64,000 nt of DNA from Bog-159 sp963738345 (GCA_963738345.1 CAVTWI010000002.1:558001-622000), one strand, 5' to 3'; numbered from the stretch's first letter, positions 9,384 through 18,295 are shown. Numbers and translations: made by a program. The notes: generated by a model from the letters alone, not told the origin.

Positions 9384-10175
9384 TCAGCGGCGCTGGCACT
9401 TCGCGCAATAATGCGTACCCCGCTGGGAGACGAGTGTGCGCCGGATGGGAGCGCCGCAATTCACGCACGGCTCGCCGGTGCGCTGATACACTCGGTGCTC
9501 GAACTGAAAGAATCCGCTGCGGCCATCCGCATCCACGTAATCCGATATCGAAGACCCGCCTTTTTCGATGGCCTGCGTGAGGACTTCCACGATAGCTGCA
9601 TGCAGTCGCTTGACGCGTTCGGGACGTAGTCGCGCACCGATTGCCAGCGGATGAATGCCCGCGCGAAATAGTGCTTCGTCGGCATAGATGTTGCCCACGC
9701 CGCGAATGAAGTGCTGATCGAGCAGGATCGATTTGATGCGCGCCTTGCGCCGCTTCAGCCGCACAGCGAACTCCGCGAGAGTCACTTCGAGCGGTTCCGG
9801 TCCTAGCTTTTCCACGCGCGCGGGCAGCCCCTGGCTGACTTCGAGCCGGCCAAACTGGCGCTGGTCTTCATAGCGCAAGACGCCGCGATCGAGGTTCACG
9901 ATGGCGTGCGTATGGCGTCCCGGAGTGCCGCCCAGTAGCAACTTCCCGGTCATGCCGAGATGCACCACGAAGTTATGCCCGGCATCCAGTTCGATCACGA
10001 TAAACTTACCCGCGCGCCGAATGCCGCGAATGCGCCGCCCGGCTAAAGTGGCGCTCATCTGGTCGGCATCGCCGCGTAAGATGCGGGTGCAGGTGAACTC
10101 GGCGGAGACGATGCGCCGGCCCACAATACGGGCGATGGATCGGGCGACGGTTTCGACTTCGGGAAGTTCGGGCAC
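9384..10175 (-). CDS. mutM: Formamidopyrimidine-DNA glycosylase MutM/Fpg
   Basis: 263 residues from GTG at 10175; this start is required because the mature enzyme needs Pro-2 and Glu-3 (PELPEVETV) as its catalytic amine and acid. Other marks are RRAGKF with the catalytic Lys, HLGMTGKLL, the helix-two-turn-helix around FIRGVGNIYADEALF, and a C-terminal zinc finger (CVNCGAPIRR, then HYCAKC). It removes 8-oxoguanine and formamidopyrimidines by base excision with AP lyase activity. The start lies one base after the stop of the Rieske gene, so both are one transcript. Confidence 0.96.
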   Translation of the reverse strand: MPELPEVETVARSIARIVGRRIVSAEFTCTRILRGDADQMSATLAGRRIRGIRRAGKFIVIELDAGHNFVVHLGMTGKLLLGGTPGRHTHAIVNLDRGVLRYEDQRQFGRLEVSQGLPARVEKLGPEPLEVTLAEFAVRLKRRKARIKSILLDQHFIRGVGNIYADEALFRAGIHPLAIGARLRPERVKRLHAAIVEVLTQAIEKGGSSISDYVDADGRSGFFQFEHRVYQRTGEPCVNCGAPIRRTLVSQRGTHYCAKCQRR

Positions 10176-10176
10176 G

Positions 10177-10482
10177 TTAGGGTAATTCGAGCAGAATGTC
10201 GTCGCCGGCGAGGTGCACGGCGAAGGTTGGCAGTTTCTTGCTGGGATCGTAATCGTTGGCGCCGGTCTGGCAATCCCACTCCCAGGCGTGCCATGGGCAA
10301 ACAATGTGATTGCCGTGCAGGGCGCCTTGACCCAATGGTCCACCGCGGTGCGGACATACGCCGCCTACTGCGGTGACGCGCCCGCTGACGTTGCACAGCG
10401 CGTATAAATCTTCGCCCACCGAGACCTCGATAACCGAGCCGGCGGGCAGTTGCGAGACACTGCCGACTTTAACCAGTGACAT
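10177..10482 (-). CDS. Small Rieske [2Fe-2S] protein
   Basis: 101 residues, a stand-alone Rieske domain. The two cluster-binding boxes are CPHRGGPLGQG and CPWHAWEWD, each giving one Cys and one His. Such soluble ferredoxins resemble NirD and dioxygenase ferredoxin components and pass single electrons to an oxygenase or reductase. It is immediately upstream of mutM and downstream of a flavoprotein disulfide reductase, which suggests a redox partnership, but no oxygenase is seen here. Confidence 0.92.
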   Translation of the reverse strand: MSLVKVGSVSQLPAGSVIEVSVGEDLYALCNVSGRVTAVGGVCPHRGGPLGQGALHGNHIVCPWHAWEWDCQTGANDYDPSKKLPTFAVHLAGDDILLELP

Positions 10483-10576
10483 TCGTGAACCAATAAAAGG
10501 ACGCTTGCTTCCGCGCGCGGCTCTGATAAAACCGCGCTCTGATACTTACGCGAACTGATACTTTAGACCATTTTAC

Positions 10577-11842
10577 TCAACGCTGGGCGGCAATCAGAAC
10601 GGGATCCCACACGGTGGCGAAGGGCGGCGCGTATGCCAGGTCCAATTGTTCGATATCCTCAACACGCATGCGGGCATGCAAAGCCGTGGCAATGACGTTG
10701 ATGCGCCCTTCTACGCCGTCCTCGCCCCACACGGATCCGCCCAGTAGCCGCCGCGTGGCGGAGTCGGCCACCAGTTCCACCGTGATAGGTTTGCCGCCGA
10801 AATAGCCGGGGCGGCTGCGCGCGACCACGCGCGTGGATACCGGCGAAAATCCTTCGCGTCTGGCCTGTTCCAACGAGAGCCCGGTGAAGGCCACGCCCAA
10901 GCCGAAGATATCGAGGATCGCGGTGCCCACGATGCCGCCGAAACGTTCGCGGCGTCCCGCGGCATTGGCGCCTGCCACGCGGCCCATTTTGTTGGCGGTG
11001 GTTCCGAGAGGAATGTATGCGGGGCGTCCAGTGACCAGATGCAGCGCTTCGGCGCAATCGCCCGCCGCGTAGACGCCCGGGAGGTTGGTCTCCATTTGTT
11101 CATCCACCCGGATAGCGCCGGTGCGGCCCACTTCCACGCCTGCCTCGACCGCGATTTCAACGTTCGGTTGCAGGCCCGCCGCCACGATTACCAGTTCGTG
11201 GCCGGAGACATCCGGCAGGCGCGTGTTCAGTTGTAGCTCGACGCGGAAGCGCTGCAGTCGTTCGCGCACGGATTCCGTCAATTCGGCGTCCGACCGCCCG
11301 AGCACGTTGGCGCTTTGCTCGACTACTGTGACCGCGAGACCATTTCGCCGTAGCGCGTCGGCAGCCTCCAGGCCGATGTAGCCGGCGCCCACGATGGTGG
11401 CGTGTTTCGGTTGGTGGTCGCGCAGATAAGCCTTCAGGCGTTGGGCATCCAGCAGCGTGTGCAGCGTGAAGACGTTCGGATGAGCGGCGCCTTCAATGCC
11501 GGAAGTACGCGCCCGCGCGCCGGTTGAAATTACCAGTTTGTCGTAGCGTACACGCTCGCCCGCTTCCAATACGACGTCGCGGCGGGCATGCGAAATCGAC
11601 ACCACGCGCGCGCCGGTGCGCACGTCGATGTTGCGATCCTGGCGAAAATATTCGGGCGTATAAACGATGAGTTGTTTGGCGTGGGCCACGCGCCCTTCGA
11701 GATAATAAGGCAGTCCACAGGCGCCGTAGGAAATCGTTGCGCCTTGCTCCAGCACCACGATTTCGAGACCCGCGTCGATCCGCCTGGCCCGAGCGGCGGC
11801 ACTTAGGCCCGCGGCAACTCCGCCAATGACTACCAACCGCAT
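10577..11842 (-). CDS. FAD-dependent pyridine nucleotide-disulfide oxidoreductase (CoA-disulfide reductase / NADH oxidase-like)
   Basis: 421 residues. The FAD-binding Rossmann loop is VVIGGVAAGLSAA and the single redox-active Cys lies in SYGACGLPYYLEG, as in CoA-disulfide reductases and NADH oxidases of the Cdr/Nox class rather than two-Cys enzymes. A second Rossmann motif (IVGAGYIGLEAADAL) binds NAD(P)H, and GVYAAGDCAE is the second FAD contact. The C-terminal dimerisation domain is present. The likely reaction is NAD(P)H-dependent reduction of CoA disulfide, oxygen or persulfide. It lies 22 bases after the STAS gene in the same direction. Confidence 0.88.
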   Translation of the reverse strand: MRLVVIGGVAAGLSAAARARRIDAGLEIVVLEQGATISYGACGLPYYLEGRVAHAKQLIVYTPEYFRQDRNIDVRTGARVVSISHARRDVVLEAGERVRYDKLVISTGARARTSGIEGAAHPNVFTLHTLLDAQRLKAYLRDHQPKHATIVGAGYIGLEAADALRRNGLAVTVVEQSANVLGRSDAELTESVRERLQRFRVELQLNTRLPDVSGHELVIVAAGLQPNVEIAVEAGVEVGRTGAIRVDEQMETNLPGVYAAGDCAEALHLVTGRPAYIPLGTTANKMGRVAGANAAGRRERFGGIVGTAILDIFGLGVAFTGLSLEQARREGFSPVSTRVVARSRPGYFGGKPITVELVADSATRRLLGGSVWGEDGVEGRINVIATALHARMRVEDIEQLDLAYAPPFATVWDPVLIAAQR

Positions 11843-11864
11843 GTCTGAGACCGCATGTGGACGG

Positions 11865-12272
11865 CTATCCCTCTTTCTTCATCTCTTCGACGAAGTTCAG
11901 GATATCGAAAGTCTTGATGGCGCGGTCGGGGAAGAAGCTATTCACGGCGTCCTGCTCGTCGGTGAACAGATCGAACACCGTAGCGAGTTTGGTCATGACC
12001 AGAAGTTCGATATTGCGGCGGTTGAGGTTTAGCAACTTCAGCGCTCCGCTGGCTTTGCGCTGGCTGGTGGCGCACATCACCAACGCGCCCAAACCAGTGC
12101 TATCTATATAGTCGACGTGGGCCAGGTTCAGGACGATATTCAACGATCCGCTTGCGGTCACTGCCGCTACCTTTTCGCGCAACGCTCCCGCCTCTTGGCC
12201 CACCGTGACGCGGCCTTTCAAATCGAGAACGACAATGCCTTCGTGATCACGCTGGTTGATTTCCAAGCTCAT
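11865..12272 (-). CDS. STAS domain anti-sigma factor antagonist
   Basis: 135 residues from ATG 12272, one base after the ferredoxin stop. It has the SpoIIAA/RsbV-type fold: GIVVLDLKGRVTVG near the start, and YIDSTGLGALV holding the Ser that partner kinases phosphorylate. These antagonists bind anti-sigma kinases when unphosphorylated. No RsbW-type kinase or sigma factor is in the window, so the partner is unknown. The C-terminal stretch (LFTDEQDAVNSFF) is usual for the family. Confidence 0.9.
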   Translation of the reverse strand: MSLEINQRDHEGIVVLDLKGRVTVGQEAGALREKVAAVTASGSLNIVLNLAHVDYIDSTGLGALVMCATSQRKASGALKLLNLNRRNIELLVMTKLATVFDLFTDEQDAVNSFFPDRAIKTFDILNFVEEMKKEG

Positions 12273-12273
12273 G

Positions 12274-12633
12274 TTAAACCGGCATCTTGAAGCCGAACAT
12301 GGCTTCGACATCTTCTATGGGAATCATTTCGATGGCGTCCCACGGGCATCCGTCCAGGAAAGCGCCGTCCGGGCCTTTGCTGGTGCACTTTTTGCAGCCG
12401 ATGCATAAAACCGGGTCCACCTCGATGTGTCCGAAGGGGACGTGGTCCTCGTCGGGCACCCAATACATGCAATCGGCGACGGGGCAATACGGGACGCAGG
12501 CGGGTGAACCGGCGCAGCCTGTGCAACATTCGGTGACGATGGCCAGTTCCTTGGGCCGTTTCTTGCGAGGCGTGGCGATGCCTTCCGACTTAGGCTCCAT
12601 CTTGACCGGTGCAAGCGTGGCAAGGGCGGACAT
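12274..12633 (-). CDS. 4Fe-4S ferredoxin family protein
   Basis: 119 residues from ATG 12633. Two iron-sulfur motifs are visible: CCTGCAGSPACVPYCPV and CIGCKKCTSKGPDG followed by GCPWDAI. The first resembles the extended motif of 7Fe/8Fe ferredoxins. It should be a soluble electron carrier. It heads a run of same-strand genes with STAS, a disulfide reductase, a Rieske protein and mutM. The start is not well supported by a ribosome site; an internal ATG at 12600 is an alternative. Confidence 0.85.
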   Translation of the reverse strand: MSALATLAPVKMEPKSEGIATPRKKRPKELAIVTECCTGCAGSPACVPYCPVADCMYWVPDEDHVPFGHIEVDPVLCIGCKKCTSKGPDGAFLDGCPWDAIEMIPIEDVEAMFGFKMPV

Positions 12634-12821
12634 GCAAAGGATTATGACACAAATCAACAGGGGGTGGGGCGGATTGAGCGGGCCGGTTAATCCCTGCGGG
12701 CGCGACGGACGTCCCAACGTACGCCAAAGCACTTGTCACTATCTTCACGGAGGCCAGCGGGCGGGCCTACTCAATGGCAAGCGTTCCTGCTTTCGAATGC
12801 TAGACTTGTTGAGAGGCCGCC

Positions 12822-14009
12822 ATGATGACACACACCGCCGAACTCTGTCAGTCTCTCGAAAAGGCACGCACGCAGACCGATAGCCTCTTCGATTTGGTCA
12901 ATCCCGCCGCTCTGTACGAACGTCCCATACCTGAGCGGCATCGTATGATTTTCTATCTCGGCCACCTGGAAGCGTTCGACTGGAACCTGCTGGGGCGCAC
13001 TCTGGACCTGCCGGCCTTTCATCCCAGCTTCGATCAGTTGTTCTCATTCGGCATCGATCCCGACTCGAGTGACTTACCCAAGGATCAACCGGCTGACTGG
13101 CCGTCCGAAAGGGAAGTGCGCGGTTACAATGCGCGTGTCCGGGAGGCGCTCGACGCCACGCTGGCCAAGGCTCCTGATGACTTGTTACAGGTGGCCATTG
13201 AGCACCGGCAGATGCATGCCGAGACATTCGCCTACATCCTGCACCATCTGGCTTTCGAACATAAGTTGCCGCCATCTTACTCGATGGCGCCTTCGGGGCC
13301 CGCGCCGCAGACGCGCATGATCGAGATACCGGCGGGTAAGGCGACGCTGGGTTTGCAACGCGGCGCCGGCTTCGGCTGGGACAACGAGTTTGAAGAGCAC
13401 CAGGTGGATGTGCCGGCGTTCGCCATCGGCCAGCACAAAGTCACTAACGGCGAGTATCTGGAGTTCGTGAAGGCGGGCGCTTCGGCTCCGCATTTCTGGA
13501 CGTGCCGCGAGGGAGAGTGGTGTTACCACGGGATGTTCGAGGATATACCGCTGCCGCTCGACTGGCCCGTGTATGTCTCCTACGAGCAGGCGCAGGCTTA
13601 TGCGCGGTGGAAAGGCAAGTCACTACCTACTGAGGCGCAGTTCCATCGCGCGGCCTATGACCCCAGCCAGAGCGCCGCGGATCAACTGGCTGCGTTCGAC
13701 CGCCAGAACGCCGACTTTCGAAGCTGGGATCCGGAACCAGTGACTTCGACACCACCCAACCACCTGGGCATTTCGCAGATGGTCGGCAATGGCTGGGAGT
13801 GGACGGCTACGAAGTTCGGGCCCTTCCCCGGCTTTCAGCCGTTTTCTTTCTATCCCGGTTACTCCGCCAACTTCTTTGACAATCAGCATTACGTGTTGAA
13901 GGGCGGATCGCCGCGTACGGCGCGCGCGCTGTTGCGTCCCAGTTTCCGCAATTGGTTCCGTCCGGCGTATCCTTATATCTACGCCACATTCCGCCTGCTC
14001 GATAACTAA
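12822..14009 (+). CDS. egtB: EgtB-type ergothioneine sulfoxide synthase
   Basis: 395 residues. The N-terminal DinB-like half supplies the iron site: His in GHLEAFDW and the HxxxHxE motif in HRQMHAETF. The C-terminal half is a formylglycine-generating-enzyme fold (IPAGKATLG, NEFEEHQVDVPAF, HKVTNGEYLEF, LPTEAQFHRAA, VGNGWEWT, LKGGSPRTA). EgtB joins trimethyl-histidine (hercynine) to Cys or gamma-Glu-Cys with oxygen. The next gene is EgtD, which makes hercynine, confirming the pathway. Two ATGs in tandem (12822, 12825) follow a GAGAGG ribosome site. EgtA, EgtC and EgtE are not in the window. Confidence 0.92.
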   Translation: MMTHTAELCQSLEKARTQTDSLFDLVNPAALYERPIPERHRMIFYLGHLEAFDWNLLGRTLDLPAFHPSFDQLFSFGIDPDSSDLPKDQPADWPSEREVRGYNARVREALDATLAKAPDDLLQVAIEHRQMHAETFAYILHHLAFEHKLPPSYSMAPSGPAPQTRMIEIPAGKATLGLQRGAGFGWDNEFEEHQVDVPAFAIGQHKVTNGEYLEFVKAGASAPHFWTCREGEWCYHGMFEDIPLPLDWPVYVSYEQAQAYARWKGKSLPTEAQFHRAAYDPSQSAADQLAAFDRQNADFRSWDPEPVTSTPPNHLGISQMVGNGWEWTATKFGPFPGFQPFSFYPGYSANFFDNQHYVLKGGSPRTARALLRPSFRNWFRPAYPYIYATFRLLDN

Positions 14010-14033
14010 CTCAGGACTGACCGAGGAGCCATC

Positions 14034-14957
14034 ATGTTCGCACAAGACGTCACCGAAGGACTAAGTCATCCCGGCCAGAAGCAGTTACCGTGCGAGTATT
14101 TTTACGATGCAGTCGGCACGGCGCTGTTCGAAGCGATCACAGTGCTGCCCGAATACGGGCTGACTCGCGCTGACTCGCGGTTGATCCAGCGGCTGGCGCC
14201 GGAATTACCAAGCTATCTGCGCGCTCCAGTGACAGTGGCCGAGTTAGGCAGCGGCAGCGGTTCGAAGACCCGCCGCATTCTGGAATCGCTGGCGATTGAC
14301 GGGCCAGTCACCTATTACCCCATCGACGTTTCGGCTTCGGCGCTGGCGCATTGCGCTTTGGAGATGGCCAGCGTGGCGGTGGTGCACCCCATGGAAGCGT
14401 CGTATCTGGATGGCTTGCGGCGGGCGGTTTGCGCGCGGCGTCCGGGCCACTCGATGCTGGTAATTTTTCTGGGGAGCACGATCGGCAACTTCCCACGCGA
14501 CGGCGCCCAGGACTTTCTCCGCGACGTGCGCGCGTGCCTTATGCCCGGCGACGCGCTATTGTTGGGCGCGGATCTGATCAAGCCGCTGGGCCGCATGTTG
14601 TTGGCCTACGACGATCCAGCAGGTGTTACCGCCGCTTTCAACCGCAATTTGCTGGCGCGCATCAACCGCGAGCTGAACGGCGATTTCGCGCTGGCGAATT
14701 TCGCGCACGAGGCGCGTTGGAATGCTCGCCACCGCCGCATCGAGATGCATCTGCGCTCGTTGAAGGCGCAGCAGGTATGCATCCGCTCCGCTGGGTTTCA
14801 GTGCGAACTTCGCAAGGACGAAACCATTTGGACCGAGTCGTGCCATAAGTTTCACGCCGAAGAGATTGTCGATATGGCTGCCGCCGCGGGTTTCGAATGC
14901 CGCGCACAGTGGCTCGATGAAACCTGGCCCTTCGCCGAGAGTCTGCTCGCCGCGTGA
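14034..14957 (+). CDS. egtD: EgtD-type L-histidine N-alpha-methyltransferase
   Basis: 307 residues. The SAM-binding motif is AELGSGSGSKTRRIL, followed by YYPIDVSASAL and IFLGSTIGNFPR, which are signatures of EgtD (formerly DUF2260). It trimethylates histidine to hercynine, the first step of ergothioneine synthesis. LLLGADLIKPLG and AYDDPAGVTAAFNRNLLARIN are also conserved in the family. It sits 24 bases behind egtB and overlaps the following ABC ATPase by GTGA, so the transporter belongs to the same operon. Confidence 0.93.
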   Translation: MFAQDVTEGLSHPGQKQLPCEYFYDAVGTALFEAITVLPEYGLTRADSRLIQRLAPELPSYLRAPVTVAELGSGSGSKTRRILESLAIDGPVTYYPIDVSASALAHCALEMASVAVVHPMEASYLDGLRRAVCARRPGHSMLVIFLGSTIGNFPRDGAQDFLRDVRACLMPGDALLLGADLIKPLGRMLLAYDDPAGVTAAFNRNLLARINRELNGDFALANFAHEARWNARHRRIEMHLRSLKAQQVCIRSAGFQCELRKDETIWTESCHKFHAEEIVDMAAAAGFECRAQWLDETWPFAESLLAA

Positions 14958-15703
14958 GCGCCGTGGTTGAGTTCCGCGCCGTTTCGTACCGCATCGGCGA
15001 GCGCGATATTCTGAAGAGACCTGACGCTGGCGGTGGATGCCGGCGAAACCATGGTGCTGTTGGGCCGCAGCGGTTCGGGCAAAACCACGGCCTTACGCAT
15101 GGTGAACGGTCTGCTGTTCCCAACCGCGGGGCAGGTGCTGGTTGACGGCGTGGCTACTACGGCATGGGATCCAGTGCGCCTGAAACGGCGCATCGGCTAC
15201 GTGATTCAGGAAATCGGACTGTTCCCGCATTACACGGTGGCGCAGAATGTGGGATTGGTGCCACGCCTCGAAAAGTGGGATGAGGCGCGAATCGGGGGAC
15301 GCGTGGATGAGTTGCTGCGGCGGGTGGGTCTCGACGCCGGAGCAGTTTGCCGCGCGCTATCCCGCGCAGCTTTCCGGCGGCCAGCGCCAGCGCGTCGGGG
15401 TCGCCAGGGCATTGGCATCCGACCCATCGGTATTGCTGTTCGACGAACCATTCGGCGCGGTCGATCCTGTGACGCGCCTGGACCTGCAGAAGCAATTTAT
15501 AGCACTGCGCCGCGGCATGCGGCAAGACCTCGCTATTCGTGACGCACGATGTGCGCGAGGCGCTGATGCTGGCCACCAAAATCGCATTGCTGCGCGACGG
15601 CGATTTGGACGTGCTGGCCCCGCCCGGCGAATTCGCGAATGCGAAAAGCGAGGAAGCGCAGGCGTTTCTCGAATGCCTGGATTGGAAGGCGGAGACGCCA
15701 TGA
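14954..15703 (+). pseudogene. OpuCA/EgtV-like ABC transporter ATPase, three +1 frameshifts
   Basis: Starts GTG 14954 inside the egtD stop. All ATPase motifs are present but in different frames: SYRIGERDILK, then after an extra base near 15019 LGRSGSGKTTALRMVNGL (Walker A), then after an extra base near 15342 LSGGQRQRVGVARAL and VLLFDEPFGAVD (signature, Walker B), then after an extra base near 15521 LFVTHDVREALMLA (H-loop) to the stop at 15701. Restored length is about 250 residues, the QAT/ProV-OpuCA type for quaternary amines. The ATPase would energise import of an osmolyte or, given egtBD upstream, possibly ergothioneine or hercynine. None of the three insertions is in a homopolymer longer than two. 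Confidence 0.85.
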
Positions 15704-16313
15704 ATGCTGACTTGGCCAGAGAGATCGCCCAACTCACGCTGGAGCATCTGACGCTGGTGCTGGTGGCCATGGCGGTCGCGATCGGCATTGCGGTTCCGGC
15801 AGGTATTCTGATCACGCGGCGAGCGGCGTGGCGGCCCTGGGTGCTGGGATTCGCCAACGTGATGCAGACCATCCCCAGCCTAGCCCTGTTCGGCTTCCTG
15901 ATTCCCGTGCCGCTGATCGGCGGCATCGGCAAACGCACGGCCATCGTAGCGCTGGTGCTTTATGCGCTGCTGCCCATTCTGCGCAACACTCTGGTGGGGA
16001 TTTTGGGAGTGGACCGGGCGGTACACGAATCGGCCATCGCGATGGGGATGACGGGTCGCCAACTTTTGTTTCAGGTGGAGATGCCCTTAGCCGCGCGCAC
16101 CATTCTGGCCGGGATCCGAGTGGCGACCGTGACCACCATCGGGACCGCTACCATTGCAGCCGCTATTGGGGGGGAGGGCTGGGAGTGTTCATCTTTCGCG
16201 GTATCGCCTCGGTGGACACCACGCAAATTCTGGCGGGTGCGGTGCCCGCCGCTTGTATCGCTCTAGCGGCCGACGGCGCGTTGGGATTGCTGGAACGGCG
16301 TGCGACTCGCTAG
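15700..16313 (+). pseudogene. OpuCB/EgtU-like ABC permease, frameshift in a G7 tract
   Basis: Start ATG 15700 overlaps the ATPase stop (ATGA). It has the ProW/OpuCB plan: first helix LTLVLVAMAVAIGIAVPAG, NVMQTIPSLALFGFL, and the ATPase-contact loop ESAIAMGMTGRQLLFQVEMP. The G7 tract at 16168-16174 is one base short: the frame then reads GWECSS, while the next frame continues GVFIFRGIASVDTTQILAGA and ends at 16313. Restored length is 204 residues. Unlike EgtU of other bacteria it has no fused substrate-binding domain, and no binding protein is encoded nearby. Its end overlaps the convergent yhhN gene by about 50 bases. Confidence 0.83.
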
Positions 16314-16922
16314 AAATCCGAGAGCGATGCCGCACTGTCCCAGATAATAGGTGGTCCATACCAGGAAATCGCGCAGCGGTATGGCGGTCTTGAATTTGTT
16401 AATGGCCAGTAGGGAATCGGAGATGAGAAAGAGCACCGCTCCCACCGCTACCCAGGGCTGCTCGAAGCGCGCCAAAATGGCCGTCGAGACCATGGCGGTA
16501 AGGGCGCAAATATATAGGACCACCGGCACGGCCAGCGGGCCGACGGAAGGAACGATCCAGACAGATAGCGCGGCGCTGCAAGCGAGAATCAGCAGGACGG
16601 CCGCTATGCGCAGCGGATCCGCCGGCATGCCCGTGGCGCGGCTGCGTCCAAACAACACAACGTAGATGATGTGGGCCAGCAGGAAGGCGCCCAAGCCGAA
16701 GGCGAACAGGCGCGGGTCGAGGTCCAGCAGGATATCGCCCAAGGTGCACAGGGCTAGCGCCAACGCGAGCAAGCGGGCATTCGACCGGAGCGCCATTACG
16801 GCTAGCGCGCCCACCGCGCAGCCTTTCACGAGCGCGCTCCCGGGAAATGGCTGCCAACGGGCGGTGGCCAAATAGATGGCGCTCGAGGCAATCGAGAAGT
16901 ACAAGAGCGGGCGGCGGCGCAT
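16263..16922 (-). CDS. YhhN family membrane protein (lysoplasmalogenase-like)
   Basis: 219 residues with about seven or eight hydrophobic helices. The family marks LGDILLDLDP, FLLAHIIYVVLF and LFLISDSLLAIN place it in YhhN/TMEM86, whose animal members hydrolyse the vinyl ether of lysoplasmalogen. The acidic residues of the LGD and ISDS motifs are intact. The bacterial role is not settled. It is convergent with, and overlaps, the 3' end of the ABC permease, and is probably monocistronic. Confidence 0.88.
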   Translation of the reverse strand: MRRRPLLYFSIASSAIYLATARWQPFPGSALVKGCAVGALAVMALRSNARLLALALALCTLGDILLDLDPRLFAFGLGAFLLAHIIYVVLFGRSRATGMPADPLRIAAVLLILACSAALSVWIVPSVGPLAVPVVLYICALTAMVSTAILARFEQPWVAVGAVLFLISDSLLAINKFKTAIPLRDFLVWTTYYLGQCGIALGFLASRTPFQQSQRAVGR

Positions 16923-16990
16923 TGTTTCGCAGTATAGCGCGACACCAATTAACCAGGGGGTTCACCCGGGTTAAGGTACGATGGACAGCG

Positions 16991-17019
16991 TTGTTTGTAT
17001 ACGCGTGGTCAATTAGAAT
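16991..17019 (+). promoter_or_regulatory. Candidate sigma70 promoter
   Basis: TTGTTT at 16991-16996, a 17-base spacer, then TAGAAT at 17014-17019. It lies in the AT-richer gap after yhhN and would drive the coiled-coil, GT9, zinc-ribbon and DUF2752 run. Position and match support it; nothing else does. Confidence 0.4.
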
Positions 17020-17113
17020 CGGTCAAGATAAAGCCGGGATTTCATGGCGTTTCTCCTTTGGATTTTCGTGCCCGGGATTTACGGCGTCTGGCGCCGCACT
17101 GCTGATTTGCTTC

Positions 17114-17474
17114 ATGATGCGCTGCCGCATGGACGAAGCGATCGCGCATGAACGAGGCGCGCTGGCGGAATTGCAGAGTGCCTTAATCGTGCAGCGGCAA
17201 CGGCTGGAGAGCGCCATTATGCGATGCGCGCGCGGAGGCCAAGCGTGCCGCATTCGACGAATTCCTGAACGATTTCCGCGTGGAGCAGCGCCAATACCTG
17301 CGCAAAAGCCGGGTATTTTTCATGGGCAAGCAGACGCTCGTCGTGCGGGAACGCATCCTGTTCCGCAATCTCCCACTTTCCAACTGGGTGGAACATACGG
17401 TGACCCTGGAAGAAAACGTGGGCACGCCGTATCCCTCGCAGGGCCTGACAATCGACGCTATGCTGGGTTCTTGA
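17114..17474 (+). pseudogene. Small coiled-coil protein, function unknown, one frameshift
   Basis: From ATG 17114 the frame encodes a charged helical stretch (DEAIAHERGALAELQS, VQRQRLESAIM). Near 17221 one extra base moves the continuation into another frame: ARAEAKRAAFDEFLNDFR, then RKSRVFFMGKQTLVVRERIL and NLPLSNWVEHT, ending at 17474. Joined, it is about 120 residues, mostly coiled coil with a short hydrophobic lead upstream (17044 onwards in another frame). Its stop overlaps the TTG start of the GT9 gene. I do not recognise a family. Confidence 0.5.
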
Positions 17475-18295
17475 AGCGGCTCATTATCCGCCCCGGCGCT
17501 ATTGGCGATTTCATTGTTTCCATCCCGGCCATCGAGTGTTTGCGCGCGACATATCTGGAAGTGTGGACCGCACCCGCAAACGTGCCTTTTGCGGCGCGCA
17601 TCGCGGACGGGGCACGCGCGATTCCGTCCACCGGTCTGGACCTGCTGGAACTGACCGGGCCCAGCGACGAGTTGCTCGCGTCTCTGCGGAGTTTCGATAA
17701 GATCATCAGTTGGTATGGCGCAATGCGGCCCGAGTTTCGGGAGGCGATGGCGCGGTTGCATCTGCCGGTGGAATATTTTGTCGCGCTGCCCGCGGAGGGG
17801 CAGGGCAGACACGCCGCGGATTTCTATTTAGATCAAGTCCGGTCTATCGCGCCCTGCAACAGCGACGGGATTCCGCATATTGCGTGCCCAGCGGCGCGCG
17901 GTGCGGCGGCGGTAATCCATCCGTTCGCTGGCAGTGCGAGGAAGTGCTGGCCCATGCCGCGCTTTCAGGAATTGGCGCGCCGGCTCGAGCGAACCATGCC
18001 GGTCGAATGGTGCGCGGGTCCGGACGAAGATCTGCCCGGAGCCCGCCGTTTTACAGATCTCTACGAACTGGCCTGCTGGCTGTCTGGCGCGCGCGTTTAT
18101 ATCGGCAACGATTCGGGTCCAACCCATTTGGCAGCGGCGACAGGCGCGCCGGTGGTGGCGCTATTCGGACCGTCCGATCCCACGGTGTGGGCGCCGCGCG
18201 GACGGCGGGTCAAGGTGGTGGCGGCGCGGAGCATGGCGGACATCACCGTCGAAGAAGTCAGCAATGCTGTTGCGCATGCGCTCAGCGTGTTATGA
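17471..18295 (+). CDS. Glycosyltransferase family 9 (heptosyltransferase-like)
   Basis: 274 residues from TTG 17471 (TTGA overlap with the preceding gene). The GT9 beginning is RLIIRPGAIGDFIVSIPA; the C-terminal half has VIHPFAGSARKCWP and the nucleotide-sugar motif YIGNDSGPTHLAAATGAP. The family transfers ADP-heptose or related sugars to lipopolysaccharide core or to proteins. It is shorter than E. coli WaaC/WaaF (about 320-350), with a reduced N-terminal domain. It overlaps the next gene by ATGA. Confidence 0.88.
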   Translation: MKRLIIRPGAIGDFIVSIPAIECLRATYLEVWTAPANVPFAARIADGARAIPSTGLDLLELTGPSDELLASLRSFDKIISWYGAMRPEFREAMARLHLPVEYFVALPAEGQGRHAADFYLDQVRSIAPCNSDGIPHIACPAARGAAAVIHPFAGSARKCWPMPRFQELARRLERTMPVEWCAGPDEDLPGARRFTDLYELACWLSGARVYIGNDSGPTHLAAATGAPVVALFGPSDPTVWAPRGRRVKVVAARSMADITVEEVSNAVAHALSVL

